A DNA stretch of 64,000 nucleotides, from NCBI GenBank assembly GCA_026874595.1, contig CM049306.1:42904019-42968018 (forward strand). The letters are read 5' to 3'. Origin of the DNA: Sipunculus nudus. Lineage: Eukaryota > Annelida > Sipuncula > Golfingiida > Sipunculidae. The position numbers and the translations under genes were made by a program. Below the pieces are notes generated by a model. That model did no database searches and had not been told where the DNA came from. It worked only from the letters and a program-made list of their open reading frames with translations. Position 1 is the first letter of the stretch. Every line of letters starts with the position of its first letter. Shown in pieces: positions 1 to 14,881 of this stretch.

Positions 1-3000
1 ATTATGACTGCTTAAATAATCTGTGACATATTGATGTTGTTCAAACATTAAACTTTCAACATAAGTACTGGTATTAGATTTTACTTTGTTGATCTACAAA
101 AAGCATTCAAATTCAAGACTTGTGTATCAGTATATACCATCATTCACTTCTAAATACTAAGTGTCACCACTTAATAAATTATACATATCCTGTTTAATCA
201 TGTTAAAATTAATTATACTGTCATACACATAACATACATTCCTACCTCTGGATGGCAGTTAATTAAAACCAGGCCCTCTTGTAGGACCTCAGAATATGAC
301 ATTGTGAAACACAGAATGGTCATTAACTTGTGTACACATATACAGTATCTCTAAGCATTACACAAAATTATAATACATGAAGCATTTTTGATACCATGCT
401 TTTCAAGTTTCCAATGCCTTGTAAATATGTTAAGTTATTCTGATGTGATATTATGAACCAAACTGAAGCAATTCACTTGAGTTTTGTACACCATGTGGCA
501 AATTATATATCAACGATAACACTTGGAATATAGCAACATAACTTACACCGAGATGGATCAATAAATAAAATAACTATCACAAGTGAATAATTTCTTGCAT
601 CTTCAGCGATGCCTGCATCACATAGTAAACCCCTGAATGTAATAACCTGCAGACCAACAGTCTGTGGTGTTATGTTTAATATTCGTACACTTTTCAATAC
701 AATATTACCAAAACACGAGTCACAGGTGCAGTTCTCTGTTTTTATGCTCTTTTGCAATAACCTCTGTGCAATAAGGTGCGGAGAGTAAAAGAACGAATAG
801 TGAGCTTCCTAGTGTACATGCACGCGGTCTTTTATATGTATAATACAGTTGTATATACATCAATTATATACAAATAAGGAAATACTGAAAAACATTTCAA
901 ATATGAACAATAAGCACATCAAGAAACAAGCTAAGAAAAAGGGTTACCATGTGGCAAGGAATGTTAATGTGAGGTCCACATTACCTGACAGAAAGAGGAA
1001 TGGACAAAAATACCAATAAAAGGTATATGTTTACCTGCGTCCATCTTAATATAAATAAATAAGTGTACACCTTAACATGAAGTGATAAATGTGTGCAGAT
1101 ACATGTAGTCAGTGGTAAAGTAAATGTGATCTACTCAAGTGGTGCAGCTGTAATTAAACAGTGCCTCTGATCAAATTGTGCAAGTTTTTATAACAGTTAG
1201 TTATCCTTACAAGAAATGTGAAATTTGAAATCAGTGTGATCCTGGAAAAAATAATGATTAGGTTTATATGCAAGATCTTACAATACTGGTCACAAATATT
1301 AAAGATGTAACTGAACAATCATCAGGCTCTAAGATTGATCTAATCACCTGCAATTAGTAAAACTATAATAGACCTTTCACACTACACTAGCGACACCTGT
1401 CAGTGATGACTGAGACCGAGTGTCCAGGTCTGTAGATCAACAAGAAAGATCCTATGTTGTTATATCCCAAATAATAAAGATGAAAAATACCTGATCTTTA
1501 ATGGCAAACTTCTTGTTAACACCTCTATCCTGCATCTGATTCTCATGACAAATTCCATGTTGATGATTGTTGGACCATAACACAACAGACAACTGTAATG
1601 CACAGTACCCATGCATGCTCACAGGTAAGTTCTATTGCACACATGGCCATTGAAATTTGGCAAGTTAGTCACATGATGTCACTTTTTCCTAAGGTAAAGG
1701 TAAAAATGGGGGTTTATGGTCTGATATCAGCAAGATGTCAGTCCCATCCAACTTTACACCTTGCCTTCTTGGTCTTTCAGGCCTGTTTATTCTTGTAGTT
1801 TTTAAGTGGTTCCTTGGAGCATACAACCAAAGCAGCCATATCAGCCACTAGAAGGTTATTCATTCTACATCTGCCCACTGCCCATGACCAGCACCTATTC
1901 ACTCCTAGGTGGAGAGAGTACACCCTTGTGGTTAAGACCTTGGCTAGGAGTCTTAGCCAAGACGGCGGTCAGAATGGGTCACCAACCCTTAACCCTGTGG
2001 TCATAATTCCAGCGCCCTATACATTATTTGACCTCACTCCACATATATACTATTGCCAAATTTCAATAAGCAACCCGAAATGGAACAGACCAAACCTGTG
2101 GACAACCCTTGCTTTGACCGCAACACAAAGTGGTGTTTGCATGTCTGCTGTGTCATAGCTATGAACAGTAAAAACATGCAGTACACATAAATAAGATATT
2201 TGAAAATTCATATTCTTGCAGCACTGTCTTCTAGATGGTCTTATTGTCTGAGTATCCTTTTGTTTGAGTACAACTTTAACATATAGGTGGGTTGCTTAAT
2301 TATGCTTTTATGAGCTGTCTTTGGGTCCTCACTTTGATTTGTGTTATCCTTAAAGGTGGGTTCAATGTTTAAAGACAAATCTAGTTAATCAATAGTGTTT
2401 CCTTCTGACAATGCAACAGTAATGATATTAAAGAGATTCAAAGTATATTTCATCAGGAATTGAAGGTAGTTTACAACCAAGGGCAGGTAAGAGAGCTACT
2501 TTCAGATTTGTTTGTTTTTAATGGCACAGGAATAAAGATACATGACTGTGGCAGTGCTTTTTTAAAATCATTTCCTGGGAAATTACAGCTGAAATACAAC
2601 TGATAAAACCAAAATTATTACTGCACTTCTGTTATTTTAGCTATAAACCACTGGCCAAGAAAATACAATTTTGGAATTTGCAAAAACGGCAAAAGATTAC
2701 AGAGTCTAATTATATCAACACCCCAGGAAAGCTTCAATTTCACCGGTTAATTGAATGCCATAGAGAATATTGTATTTAATTTAATTTCATTTGAGCCACC
2801 ATCAGTAAAAGTCACTCTACACTTCTGTGTGTATTAAGTAGAAGTCTCTACCAGTTCCAATTAGGTGGATTCTACCGTAGAGATAGAGACCTAATGGTGT
2901 GAAGGAGAAGCAAGAGTTCAAGGATGATGACTAATGTTATGAAAGGCCACTAGATGGCACTGGGTTTGAGTCTGATCATGTATTGTCTCCTTAAATGCCA

Positions 3001-5219
3001 AAAAAAAGTAAGACAGAATGAATTCACCAGAATTAACCAGGCATAACATTCTCATATGATGTAAATTTGTTTTTTTTTTAGTGCACTGCTCAGGAGGTGC
3101 TTTTACCTTCATGGTGAAAACAAATGTATATGTGTGTTCTGTCTATTTTATTCTAAAATGTAAACACACCTAGTGTTCACATATATTTTAATTACTGCAT
3201 GTCAAGGGTGAGACAATGAGGTAAACATTGTAGATCCATTAATATATAAACCAGTTTCAATGCATAATGTTATAACAGCCAACATGGAAACTTAGTGCTG
3301 TGAAAGTGCTATGATTGTGTCTTGCAGACCTTGGACAGCAACAAATCTGGTTACAGGTGGAGCTCTTGAAAATCTGGTTACCAGGGCCAGGGGACACTTA
3401 TAAATTTAGTTACCACGGAAACACTAATAAATACATTTACCACTGTCTCGCTTATTTTTATGTCAACCTTTGGGTGAGATTCATCTAATTTCCCAAACGG
3501 ATGAGACTTGAGAGTGGACATTCAGCTCTTGAATGAAATAATATGCCTGTTTCATGGGTGCATTACAGATCAGTTCTGTCATATCTCTTTACTCTTGATT
3601 CACTTTTTTAGCACCAAATCATCTGGTGAACTGATAAAGTTGTAACTCATTTGGATTAGATTTAATGAGACAGGGCAGTAATTTTTTATTGATTGAAACT
3701 GGTTTTCTCCTTTTGGGGCTCATCTAACTGATTGCATGAAGGGTCTCACTATCATGCTAGGTTTAACTTCCAGGTGTAATTGGATCATTTGGTCATTTTC
3801 ACAGTTTCAAGAAATGATATGATTCGGTGTATCCTAGGTGACAGATAATAGAATTTTATACATATTTTGTCTACTTTACTCATTTAAAAATAAAAGGCCA
3901 GCTTTTGCCTTATATTTTGGTCCTGTAAAAAACAATTTTTTTTGGCCTTTAACCTTATGATTAAAACTTCCCTGTGAGTTGGGAAAATATTGCCACTGTG
4001 TAACATTAACCCATGGTAATTAAGCTATTGAGTGTCAGGCCATTTTTCTTTGCAGGCTCAACTAGACCAAGACCTGAACTTGAACATGATAGTAACCATG
4101 TTAACATCACATCTCCACTGTGCTATCTGGGGAAAATCCCTCTAGTTCAAACAAATATGTGACTTATTCATATATTATTTCATTCAAACAGACAAAGATC
4201 TCAAGTGGCAGAGATTAAACATGCAAAAGATCAAAAAGAACTGTCAGAAGATGTTATACAGATTTTAAGAACAGAATATGTACCTGTAACTAAATATATG
4301 TGCATCTGAGATTCAATCCTTATTTGTGCCAAAACCTACTTAAATATGAGTCAGTGATAAAATACAAAACTCAGAGAAGCAAATTCTTATGAACACTTAC
4401 CAAAATTCATATAATCACAGCATCTTGCACTAATTCCATTGTGCCTATCAAATAATCTTGATTGATCACATATGAAAATATTATTATTGCTTCAGCAAAT
4501 GACATTCAATATCCCACTTTATAATTGGAACATTCTACAAGACCCTGTGGTGGGTCAATATAATATTGAGGAGAGGTGACAAACCTGTAGGCCATGCTTC
4601 AGCATGCATATTGCAAAATTGTACAGTGCAAAAATGATACCCTGTTCACAGATCATTTGAATGCAATCCGTGCTTAAATATACCAAATAAAAAGAGTGCT
4701 GTAAACCTCAACATCCCTCTAATCACAACAATTCAGTGCTTTCAGACTCTGTGGTACTTAGCATCACATTTTGATTATTTTGAGATTCAGTTTTACAAAT
4801 AAATATATATTTTTTAAAAGAATAATGTTAGTAATAATCAGAGAGTGGTGACCAAATGCAGCAGACAACACGAAATGCCAACATCAATCAGTATTCTAGC
4901 AGTTCAATCTGACAGCCGTGACAGAAAATAAAAAGGGCAGATGAATAATATAAACCACATGCACAAATGTGACAGTTTAAAATTTGCTGCATCATTGTTT
5001 TTGCATACTAGACACATATAACTAATCATTGTCAGCACTTCTGGTGCAGTTAAATCATTTGCATATTCATGAGCTCCTCTCCATGCAGCAATCTATTGCA
5101 AGTCAGCTATCCACTTGTACTATCATAAGGAACATATTTATTTTAAAGACTTTTGATAAGATGACATTATTTTGAATTTCAAAGAGGCTTTATTTCAGTG
5201 GCACAAGGAAGACCAGTTA
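1..5219. other. Non-coding sequence downstream of complexin
   Basis: AT-rich sequence with no recognisable exon, RNA gene or element terminus. Open frames such as those at 1806-2158 are short, lack domains and lack codon character. The one distinct structure is a perfect 8-bp stem with a 7-nt loop at 1939-1961 (CTTGGCTA / TAGCCAAG) in a locally GC-richer patch (about 1800-2010), which may be an old repeat insertion. Confidence 0.5.
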
Positions 5220-5480
5220 GCTTTAGAAAGAGTAAGTTTATTCCTCAGTGATATATAAATAAACCTGAACTTCTTTGGTAAGTGAAAAATATGCCCTCCA
5301 TGAAACAAGAAATACAATAATCTTTGGTAATGGGAAAATATGTCCCCCTGTGAAACAAGAAGAACAATCATCTTTGGTAAGAGAATATGCAATCCTCTAT
5401 GATACCAGAAAATCTAACCATCTTTGGCAAAGGAGATTCAATCCTCAGTGATGCAAATAAAATCTGTCATCTTTGGTACA
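5220..5480. repeat. Degenerate ~50-bp tandem repeat
   Basis: The motif CTTTGGTA recurs at 5273, 5322, 5372, 5422 (as CTTTGGCA) and 5471, a spacing of 49-50 bp. Each copy carries a purine-rich stretch and a CCTCNNTGA-like segment. Weaker copies of the same vocabulary (GATCTTTGG, TTTCAGTC) continue to about 5830. The array lies about 0.7 kb downstream of the complexin stop codon and may overlap its 3'UTR. Confidence 0.7.
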
Positions 5481-6198
5481 AAAGATTTCAACCTTGAATA
5501 AATTTTATTCATGATACTTTGACATTCCAGTCATGACTGAGGTTTGAGCAAAATCAGTCATACAAGATATACAAAAATCCTATCTTTCTGATTGTATAAG
5601 GATCTGTTATAAATGATTATATGAGAGTACAGTCACTTAGGTAAAAGACTAACTGGAAACAAAGTCAAATTTAGAACCAGAAATTTCAGTCTTATATGAC
5701 ATAAATATAGTGATCTTTGGAATAAGGAAACTAAGTCATCAACAACTTATGAAGGTTCAATCAGTTTTGGTGCAAGGAAGTTATCAGGTTAGTATAAAGA
5801 AATTCAGTCACTTTTGGAGCAGGGAATTTAAGCTTTCCATGAAAAAAAAAAGAAATCTAAATTTGTCTGACACTGTTGTCATGTGTTTGCATTGAGCTAC
5901 CTGTGAAGAAAATGATACTTCCCTGTGGTCTTCCTAGGGTGCCTAGGATAGGATAGCTGATCTCACATTGACGCTTCATGGAGAGTAGACAGTTTCAATA
6001 CTAGTGGATACACTAGTGACATACATGTTGTTTGTACAGATCTAAACTACCACACTGCCCAGCTTATTATCTATATACAGAGAGCCACTACTCTAGCTGC
6101 ACGCTATGATGCTGTTTGGCAACACATCATCCTAAATGCTACCAAACAATTAATACATGTGGAAGTCCCACTTACATTTACATTGCGTGGATTGATTA
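5481..6198 (-). other. Probable complexin 3'UTR
   Basis: This is the sequence immediately after the complexin TAA in sense (minus) orientation. The nearest minus-strand AATAAA I noted downstream of the stop is at 5509-5504, which would give a 3'UTR of about 0.7 kb. The real end cannot be fixed without transcript data. No other coding potential was seen. Confidence 0.4.
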
Positions 6199-6311
6199 TT
6201 ACTGCAACACACACTTCTCTGTAACTTCTGAAACGCCGGTAACAACATTGTTTCTGAGATCGGTGACCTTTGAACTCAATTCATCAAGATTCTTTGGGAA
6301 TCCACTATTAT
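6199..6311 (-). CDS. cplx: Complexin terminal coding exon with CAAX box
   Basis: This exon was found by reading the minus strand for a phase-1 acceptor that completes the codon left open at 14882. The acceptor is TGCTTTCAG, with intron end at 6312. The first two bases complete AAT (Asn). Thirty-six codons and TAA (6201-6199) follow. The encoded tail contains NLDELSSKVTDL and then EVTEKCVLQ. This is a C-terminal amphipathic segment followed by a C-V-L-Q CAAX motif, predicting farnesylation and membrane anchoring as in the CAAX isoform of insect complexin and vertebrate complexin-3/4 (known biology). Correct phase, acceptor, length and CAAX ending together make chance unlikely. Together with the other two exons about 135 residues are accounted for, so only a short N-terminus is missing. 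Confidence 0.9.
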
Positions 6312-9300
6312 CTGAAAGCACATGAAATTACAAATTTGGAATATGATCTGTGAGACAGGGTATTATTTTCTTTATCTCTCTACATTTAAAAGTTTCACAG
6401 ACAAAAAGAGTTCAAAATAAAAGCTCACCTATAAGCATATCACTTGAAAACAGCTGAACTTAAAGCAAATCCCTAGGTCTGCAACTTCCTACTAACATGA
6501 GTGGTTTAATATATATAATCAAAACTTGTAACAACGTCCGCTGAAATTACATCTGTTGCATATAATCAAGGCAAGCAGATGTATGTGTACTTGGTAACCT
6601 CATCCCACCCTATATATCTGTATTAATTATTACTCTGCCAATGGCTGCTAAACCTGCTGGATACTAACAAATTACATGACACTCTTGCTATTGTTGTGAT
6701 CAATCATTAGATTTGATGTCATGCCATGTTCCTCAAAGATGAAAGCATATCAATTTATTTATCTGATGGGCTATATCTTTTACCAACCGGTGTCCACCTG
6801 TTTTTTATTGGGACTGAATCATTTTCTGAGAAGTTAATATTTTTAAAAATAATTTTATAGAAAACTGCACATTAAATTGTGCATTAAAAAGCATTAAAAA
6901 CTGTTAATCTAAGTTTATACTTTGCAACCATTTGAATTGTTTCCTGTAACTGAAAGAATATCTTCCTGCATAAGTAGCCATTTCTATTTTCACTAATTAA
7001 GTTTTTTAGAGCATTGACATATGATATCATCTAATCAGTAGCTGTTTAATGTTTTTTTTTGCATGACAAATGACCAGCTGTGTAAAACTTTTTAAAGAAA
7101 ACAGTCAAATGTCTCAGATATTCTGAAAAACTATTCTGCCTCTGTTTTTAACTAAATTCAAATCTCTATTACCAATTAATAACAATTTAATTTGTAAAAC
7201 CTTAAAGTCAAAGTCAAAGTGATCTTTCATCAGAAAAAATGTTAACTGAGGTTCAACATGAACAGGTTTTACTAGGTAATAATTCAAATAAATTTAACTA
7301 TTATAAAAGCTTGTGATTTCAACATGAGGAGGAGGGAGGGCCATCTTTGACTAAGGAGAGTTTAAAATTTTTTTTACTGATTATATGACAAACCTTCATT
7401 TTACAATAGTATTCTCATTATAAAATGCAGATATTCAGATCATGTATCTGTAACTCATGATCCTGTAACCAAACTGAACCATGACAGACCTCAGTCAATG
7501 TTACCAGATAACAAATGTGCAGATGACTGTTGCATGATAACCAGTACCTGGATTGAGCCACATCCAAGCTGCAATGACTACCAATTTTTTGTGCCATATT
7601 TAAGTATTTTGTTGCTTGTCAATGATATCTAACATAATTATGCCTCTAGCATGTTGATAAAAGTATTCTGATTAGCAAGCAGTTCAGTTATATGTACTTA
7701 TATATGGATGCCAGAACTAGATGAAAATAGTCTCTCAGAGATATTTTCTTCAAGGTAAGCTTATTTCAATGTACCATCCATAAGCAGCAGTCACGCTATG
7801 CTCAACTATTCGTTCCACTGTAACTGTGAGTGGAAGGTCTCCGGGAGGTCAAGCACTGTGTTCAAAGTATAATCTCAATGGTGCTATATGGTCTGGTTAT
7901 CAATAGATATAAGACTTTTTTTAAAGGACAGGCCCATGGCCTGTTTGTGGCAGTGTCTATTGAATGAGGCCTAGGAATAATCCAGAAGTCATAACCTGAT
8001 ATACTATAAGCTTTACTAAAACAAATTCTTTTATATTAGAGGCTGCTTGAGTGTCTGAACAACACCTAAATAATCAAACTTTATTTACTTACATAACAAC
8101 TCTATGTTAAACTTATCTTAACTTATGTAACTGTAAAACTTCTGTCACAGAATGACATATTTTGTTTAAAATATATACTAACCAAAAAATAATTACTGTT
8201 CACAAAAGACAACCAGTCCTTTAACAGGGGAGAAATTTCAAGTAATAACCATACAAGAGTTAATGTAAAAAACCTTACTGCAATAAGCATACCTTATTAA
8301 GACATGAATCATGAACACATACTCAATAAATGAGAAATGGAAGTTTAAGGAACTTCAGTTAATTCTCCAAACTAATGTCTTGTTAAAATGTGTTTTGAGT
8401 GAATATAGATATAATTTTCAAATTACTTGAGCAAAAGTCATTGCCGCTATATAAGCTTTGATCTATTTTATATAAGCTGTTATAGAAGCTCCTATGATAT
8501 TTTAATCTAGGCCCTCCCTTGACTCAAAACATCTTAGTGAATTCAATCATGTAGTTCTACAATGACTGTACCACACTAACTATGCACTGAAGTCACTGTT
8601 CAAAGCCATCTATAACCTTCAAAGGACAAACAAGCATCACAACTCCCTTAGCTTCTTGCCTTTGGTTCTTACCGGTACAAGCATAATCCCCTCAAGGCTT
8701 CAAGCTCTACAACATGACCCAGAGTCTTTTATAATTTTTTCACCATTACAGGAGGAGGCCTGGAGTCTCCTCTTTAGTTCTTTCCCTAGATTTTTTTTCC
8801 ATTAAAGAAAAAAAATATCAGGGCACATGTGCAGCCTGACCTTTCAATGAATTCAACAAGATGAAAAGATGCTCTTGGGGAAGAAAAGAGTGAATCCGAT
8901 TCATCATTATACATGCATAGCTAAAAGTCAGACCTGTCTTAAGCAGCTTAGAAGAGATGCTGCTGAAGAAAGGCCAACACTTTAGAAATACTCTAAACAT
9001 CAATCTCTGTCTTTTACCCAGGATTTATATTTTCTGTTGCTTATAAGTATGAAGTCTCAGACACTTTGATGAAATAAAATATGGCCATTCATTATTTCTG
9101 TAAAAAGCTATCAAAGTTCATTTAATACAAGGTTAGCAAACTGCATCTGAAATGCTCTAACTGAATATATTCTAGCATTTGCAATTAATTGTCTGTGGTC
9201 TGGAAAAAAAATTAACAAAAATATGACTATTCCTGCAATCCTTCTCATAAGAAACCTTAACCTGCCACAGGTATGAAATACATTTGTTTTACAATTATAT

Positions 9301-12300
9301 AAGGGTAAGATTTTATTTCTACTTCTGTCGTTCATTCTATCTGACATATGATACTTGTCAATCATAAGAGATAACTGTTACAAAGCTAACCAAGTAAATG
9401 ATTTATATTATTGTGAACACCAGAATATGGTGCATAACTCTGGCCTATTTCCTAGTGCAATCAAATAGCCTGTGCAAATTTACCCTATTAAATGACTCAG
9501 TGTATGCAATAATATAACAGGTGCATTCAAATGTTAAAAGTTTTTTTTAATATAAAACAGAACTTTTATCTCAGTTAAGATAAATCTTGAGCAAATAAAT
9601 AATTAAGCCTTTGAAACAAGTAAGCATAAAGAGTATGATCCTAAACATTGTAGCACTGATAAAACATGCATATACAAAGCTGCAACACCTTCAAAAGTCT
9701 CTCTAAGCAGTAAATTGAAGTCTTATTAACTGTATAGCTATCTCAACCACACCTAAATTGACAGATTGAAGCAGATTAGAAAGCATGCATGAGGTATTAA
9801 AATACTGTATCAATTTCAAATCATGATTTTAAGCTAAGCTAAAAACTGAGAGTGACTAGAACTATGTAGTTATGACCAGTGTGACATTTGTTTGCAGATG
9901 AGATAAACTGATCATATTCTGCATTCCAATGAAGGTATTTCCTCTGGTATTTGCTGATCCTGTTTTTGTACAAGAATTTCACATTCAGTTGGGAGAGTGT
10001 TGGATTTGTTCACCAGCTTAACCAAGTAAAAAATCTGGATTTAAAACCGCCAAAAAAGATCTGGATTCAAGTGAATATACAGATCCAGGCAAGTATCAGG
10101 AAGATGTAGAAACAATAAGTATTAAGGTTTGATGTTTAAGTTCCATATATATATATATATATACTTCTGTTTTAAACCTATTTGCATACTAATCTACTAA
10201 AAGAATTAAGAGAAAAGTGCAGTTAGAGAAAGAAATGAATTCATGCTGCTGTAATGCTTATTTATATTATTTCTTAATCTAAGAAACTTTGCTCATGTGC
10301 CATTTTTTATGTCACCAGCTTCATCACTCCCATCACTTTTCTAATATATTCACTATGAAATGAGAAAATCCTGGTCTCAATCCTTTTATTATTATAAATA
10401 TCATATATATGTGATATTATCCAGTGATGAAGGCCTTAAGACCAATCTTTTTGGTTCAGTCTTGGCTTCTGAGGTCCTGGTCTCAGTCTCCAAGCAATGT
10501 GGTCTCAGTCTCTATTTGGTCTCAAGTATGAGAAAAAGTACAATAAATAAGGGACATATAATGTATGCACATTCAAGGCATATATGGGTGTTTTTCTCTC
10601 AATTTATCAATTTTCTTTATCAACAAAGGGGTTATGTGTCTATGAAGCTTGCTTGTGTGTCTGATAGTCTGGTGGTAACATAGCACCAATTTCTCATGGA
10701 GGGCTCACTGATATTTTGTGGGTACTTTGACTGGGATATAAAAGAGTATTTAAACATAATACAGTCTTGAGATTTCAGTCTTGCATCAATGAAGACTTGG
10801 ATTTGAATCCTAGATATGGTGTCAGTCTTTGTCCATGGATGTATGATCTAGGTGTTGGCCTTGTTCAAGGATTGGTCAAATCAGACTGACTTTATCACTG
10901 GTAGTATTAATTATTATTAGGGTTAAAAAGCTGTGCTTATAATTGATTGAAGCAAAATGGAATGCTAAAAATGTGCATATGAGGAATTGTAATCTTGAAA
11001 CCCAACACCAGATTAAATAAATACCCTTAAAGCTTGAACCTTACCATGACACGAGTTCAAAGTCGTTATGCAGGGTGGAACGAGAAGAATAGTGTATTAA
11101 TTGTACAAGGCATAGACAGTAACTCTAATCTTAATTAAGTACTCAATAATTTAAACTGCAATCTGATTATTCTCAATTAAGAGATTTCCAAATAAGTTGT
11201 TTTAAATTTACTGACCTCAGAGCAATTGAACTGTTTTAAGCATACAATTATACATTCACTAATCCCTGATATTCCTATCATTATGTACCTTATTTACAGT
11301 AGAATGTGCTTCAAGCTCTTTAAAATGATATTGTGCTTGCAACTCTTCATAAAAAAGTAAGATGTGAAGAATTTGTCAAACATAACAGTAAAAGATTAAT
11401 TCAGAAAAGTACAAAAGGACATAATATATTATAAACCACAAAATATTATGGAAATTTAGAAATAGGTAACTTAAATTTTTGAGATATAAATAGCTCGCTA
11501 TGGTATCTTCTCAGATCTACAGTGAAACCACAACATTTTTTATTTCTTTGCAATATGGAGCTTGATTGCTTGAGATTCACAAGATCATGTTTAAATACAG
11601 GAATCAGCATCACCATGGATTCTACCATATTTTTTATAGTAAAAGCCTATAAATAACGCAATATTCCTGATGTGTAATCCTTTACTCTTAATAATGGAAG
11701 AAAGCATTATGACATATTGTACTATTATATGTTCATAAAATTTTGATAGATTAATATCTTATGACTTCATGTCATTCAATTTTTGTTAATACCTTTTAAA
11801 GATAGACATAATAATTAATAACTCTCAGTGAATCATTCATAAATAACTTCCAAATTATATTAAATATTTGATTCTGTATGAAACAAATTGTTACATATCA
11901 AATTATGGAAGTCATAATTTTCAATCTTCCGAATTTACAAGGTAACAAGATTAATAATGAATGTTGGCCGTTTATTTCTTTTAATGATACACACTGCACT
12001 ATTCATATTCATTAGTACAGCTAAAACTTTTACTTTTCACATTTATGGCAATCTCATTGTTTGGTGGATAGGTATGTTAAATAAGTGAACATTTTAATCT
12101 ACTGAAGTAATGATTGACATGTCAGTCAACTGACTGATTTATATTTAATCAGGTTTAGGAATACTATCATCAGATTAGATTTTGAAGATTATCATTAAAT
12201 TTAGAACCTAATGTGCAGCTAGGATACATGAAGCTAAGAGCTTCCCTAAATGAATGGTAAAGTGCTGATCTGCAGAGAATTTTTACCATTATTTCTCCAG

Positions 12301-14881
12301 GCTTTCAGCTTAATGGTGTTGCAAGATTTCACTAAATGCCATGAAATACCACATTTGCAAACCCCATGTGACCAACCTTGTTAGAGCAATTTACCATAGC
12401 ATTTTACAGGAACACTCATTTCCCATAAGTACCAGTTAAAGGATACAAATCAAACTTGAGTATCTTTTATCGAGTCGAGATAGCGCAATTAAGACTGTGA
12501 GGATTTCTTGATGTTATGTTACAAGAAAGGTACTGAATAACATACTATATCAGCTTCAATTACTTGAGCGCTAGAAAGGTACTCGTTTTTTATCCTTTTT
12601 AAAAGACACATCCATGGACTAATGGTGACTCAGGGCTATGAAGAATCCGTAAGTCATTTATCTGAGGTTCTGTCAAGATTTTACCATTTTGATTTCAGTC
12701 ATATATGGGGTTCAAGTAGTGGACCATTCCACCAGATGGTCCAACTCCTTTTAAAACCACTAGGCTACATCCTATCCAAGAAAGATAGTCCAGTTATATT
12801 TCATCAGCAATGCGTATTTATGGAAAAAGCCAGGAAAACTAGTTGAAATCAGTCTTTCGACATTATGTTTGCTATGGTATGCAGAATATATTCCATAAAT
12901 TAATAACCATGTATTTCAAACTGACAGATTGGCTGATGTACATATAATGCACCCTAAGATATGGAAAAGGTGCAAAAATGCTAAAGTGAAAGTATAAGAA
13001 GTATTGTGCTGATTTAACCTCATACAAGGAAAATGATTAAATATTATATATTTATACTTCACCATATCACTCTCGAAGTATTTACAAGACTAGGTATAAA
13101 TCAAAATCCAATAAATGAAATTATATATGAGATCACTAATATTAATACTTGCCTGCTATTATTGGATTTGATGTCATGAAAAACATCTCTTCTCCAATAT
13201 AACATCTTGGGAAAACAATATTCCATGCAAATATGGTATCAATTTCAATATTATGATGCATTTGAATAGAGCTTTGGAGGTTATGTATCATCCCTATTTT
13301 AAATATCCGATGTCAGTGGATGTCCATCGCCAAACACAAATTAGTTAAATCAGCTGAGTTCACTTTTTAACTGATTTTTTTTTCTTCAAAGAGATGAGAC
13401 TAGTGATGTTATCCAACAGCATACAATTACACTGATCTATTTACGAGCTGAACTTTAAGCAAGCGCAACAAGTCAGTGCGCTGTACTGCAGCAAGTTCAG
13501 GTTCAATATCTGTCACTGTCAAACATCAGCCTCCTGCAGTGACCTTGTCAGGTCAACACACGAGAAATAACACCATATAAAGCTATATTGAAAACTGCCA
13601 TGGCAACAAAGTCCATCTAGAACATATACAGAGTCTGATGGTGTCAATAAACATGTAAGAGTAACAAAAGATTTTCAGACAAATATGATACACTTAAGCA
13701 CTCAATAAGCTTTGTTGCTTTAATGAATTATTTAAATATTTCAGGATTATTCACATATGTCTAAAATTAATGAATTTCCCTTCATGGACTTTGATATCAG
13801 TATCTTTTATCTTTATTCAGAGAATTTTTTTGGTAATAATCTATCTAAATATATTCTATTCATAAATGCATGTATACTGTGTATATGTTCAGATTAAATG
13901 ATAATTTTTCCAAATTTCAAATATTTGTTATAATTTTAAATTAGTGCCTGATTTAATGTTTGCATATGTGTATTTGTAGGATCAAATCTGCTTTAAACTG
14001 ATGTAATATTGACAAATCACAAGTCTCCACACTGAACACGGCAGACACAGCACACTCTTTAGCCAACAACACTGCAGTTAGCCAATTACTTATAATCTAT
14101 GAATGCATTTATATGAAAAATATACTCATCACACGGTGATTAGTAGTATATTTTGTTTTAGTATAATATATGTTTACTTCAATTTGTGCATTTATACACA
14201 TCACTTCCTCCAAACATTCACGGGAAACCATTATCCCCAAGTAACAACAAAAGTCTAACGATCAGGTAAAAAAATAAAGGCATTCTTAAGGAAAAAAACC
14301 TGTAAATTGAAAACTTGTAACATTATATAGAGAAAAACATTTAATATTCAAGTAGTTAAGATGTTGATATAAGTTCATAATATGATGCGGTCATGCACAT
14401 TAAATGTTTAACTAGTATTAATCTGTCATAAACTCTCTCATGTCAGAATGTCATGACAACACAATCCCATAATCCTCCTTGGAAATTCTCTACGGAGAAC
14501 TGTGATACAAACATTCAACCAACATGCAATCTTTTGCTATATTAACGAGGACATTATTAATCTTCTATTCATCAAATATAAATTTTACTCAAACTGATTT
14601 CGACCTCACAACTTTGTATGCCATTTTTCCCAAAATTTATGGTACCTTCTGGCTGTATGACAAACAGCAGGAATGTTTCTTGAGATTGAGACCTCCAAGG
14701 ACTCATAATACATGCTTGCTATGGTATATTTCTGGTAATTTCCTTGAGATACCGGCTTTCCAAGTCTTGAGTTTCACAAAGAATTTTCCAACATTTGTGG
14801 CTGCATTTTAAATACTCATATATTAAAATATGATTTACTTTTAAGCAAACCCCATACAACAACATAGGGAAGAAAATTTAC
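6312..14881. other. Complexin intron (8.6 kb), no other gene seen
   Basis: Bounded by the donor at 14881 and the acceptor at 6312 (minus strand). Contents: AT-rich unique-looking sequence, a short (AT)9 tract at 10145-10162, and a low-complexity patch at about 10370-10880 with repeated TCAGTCT and GGTCTC words. No alternative C-terminal exon was recognised, although other invertebrates have one. Confidence 0.55.

Noticed and set aside
1806-2158. Overlapping 66- and 114-codon plus-strand frames
   Set aside because: No recognisable domain or splice context, and composition like the flanks apart from a hairpin patch.
10360-10683. 107-codon plus-strand frame
   Set aside because: It runs through a low-complexity patch of TCAGTCT/GGTCTC words and has no domain.
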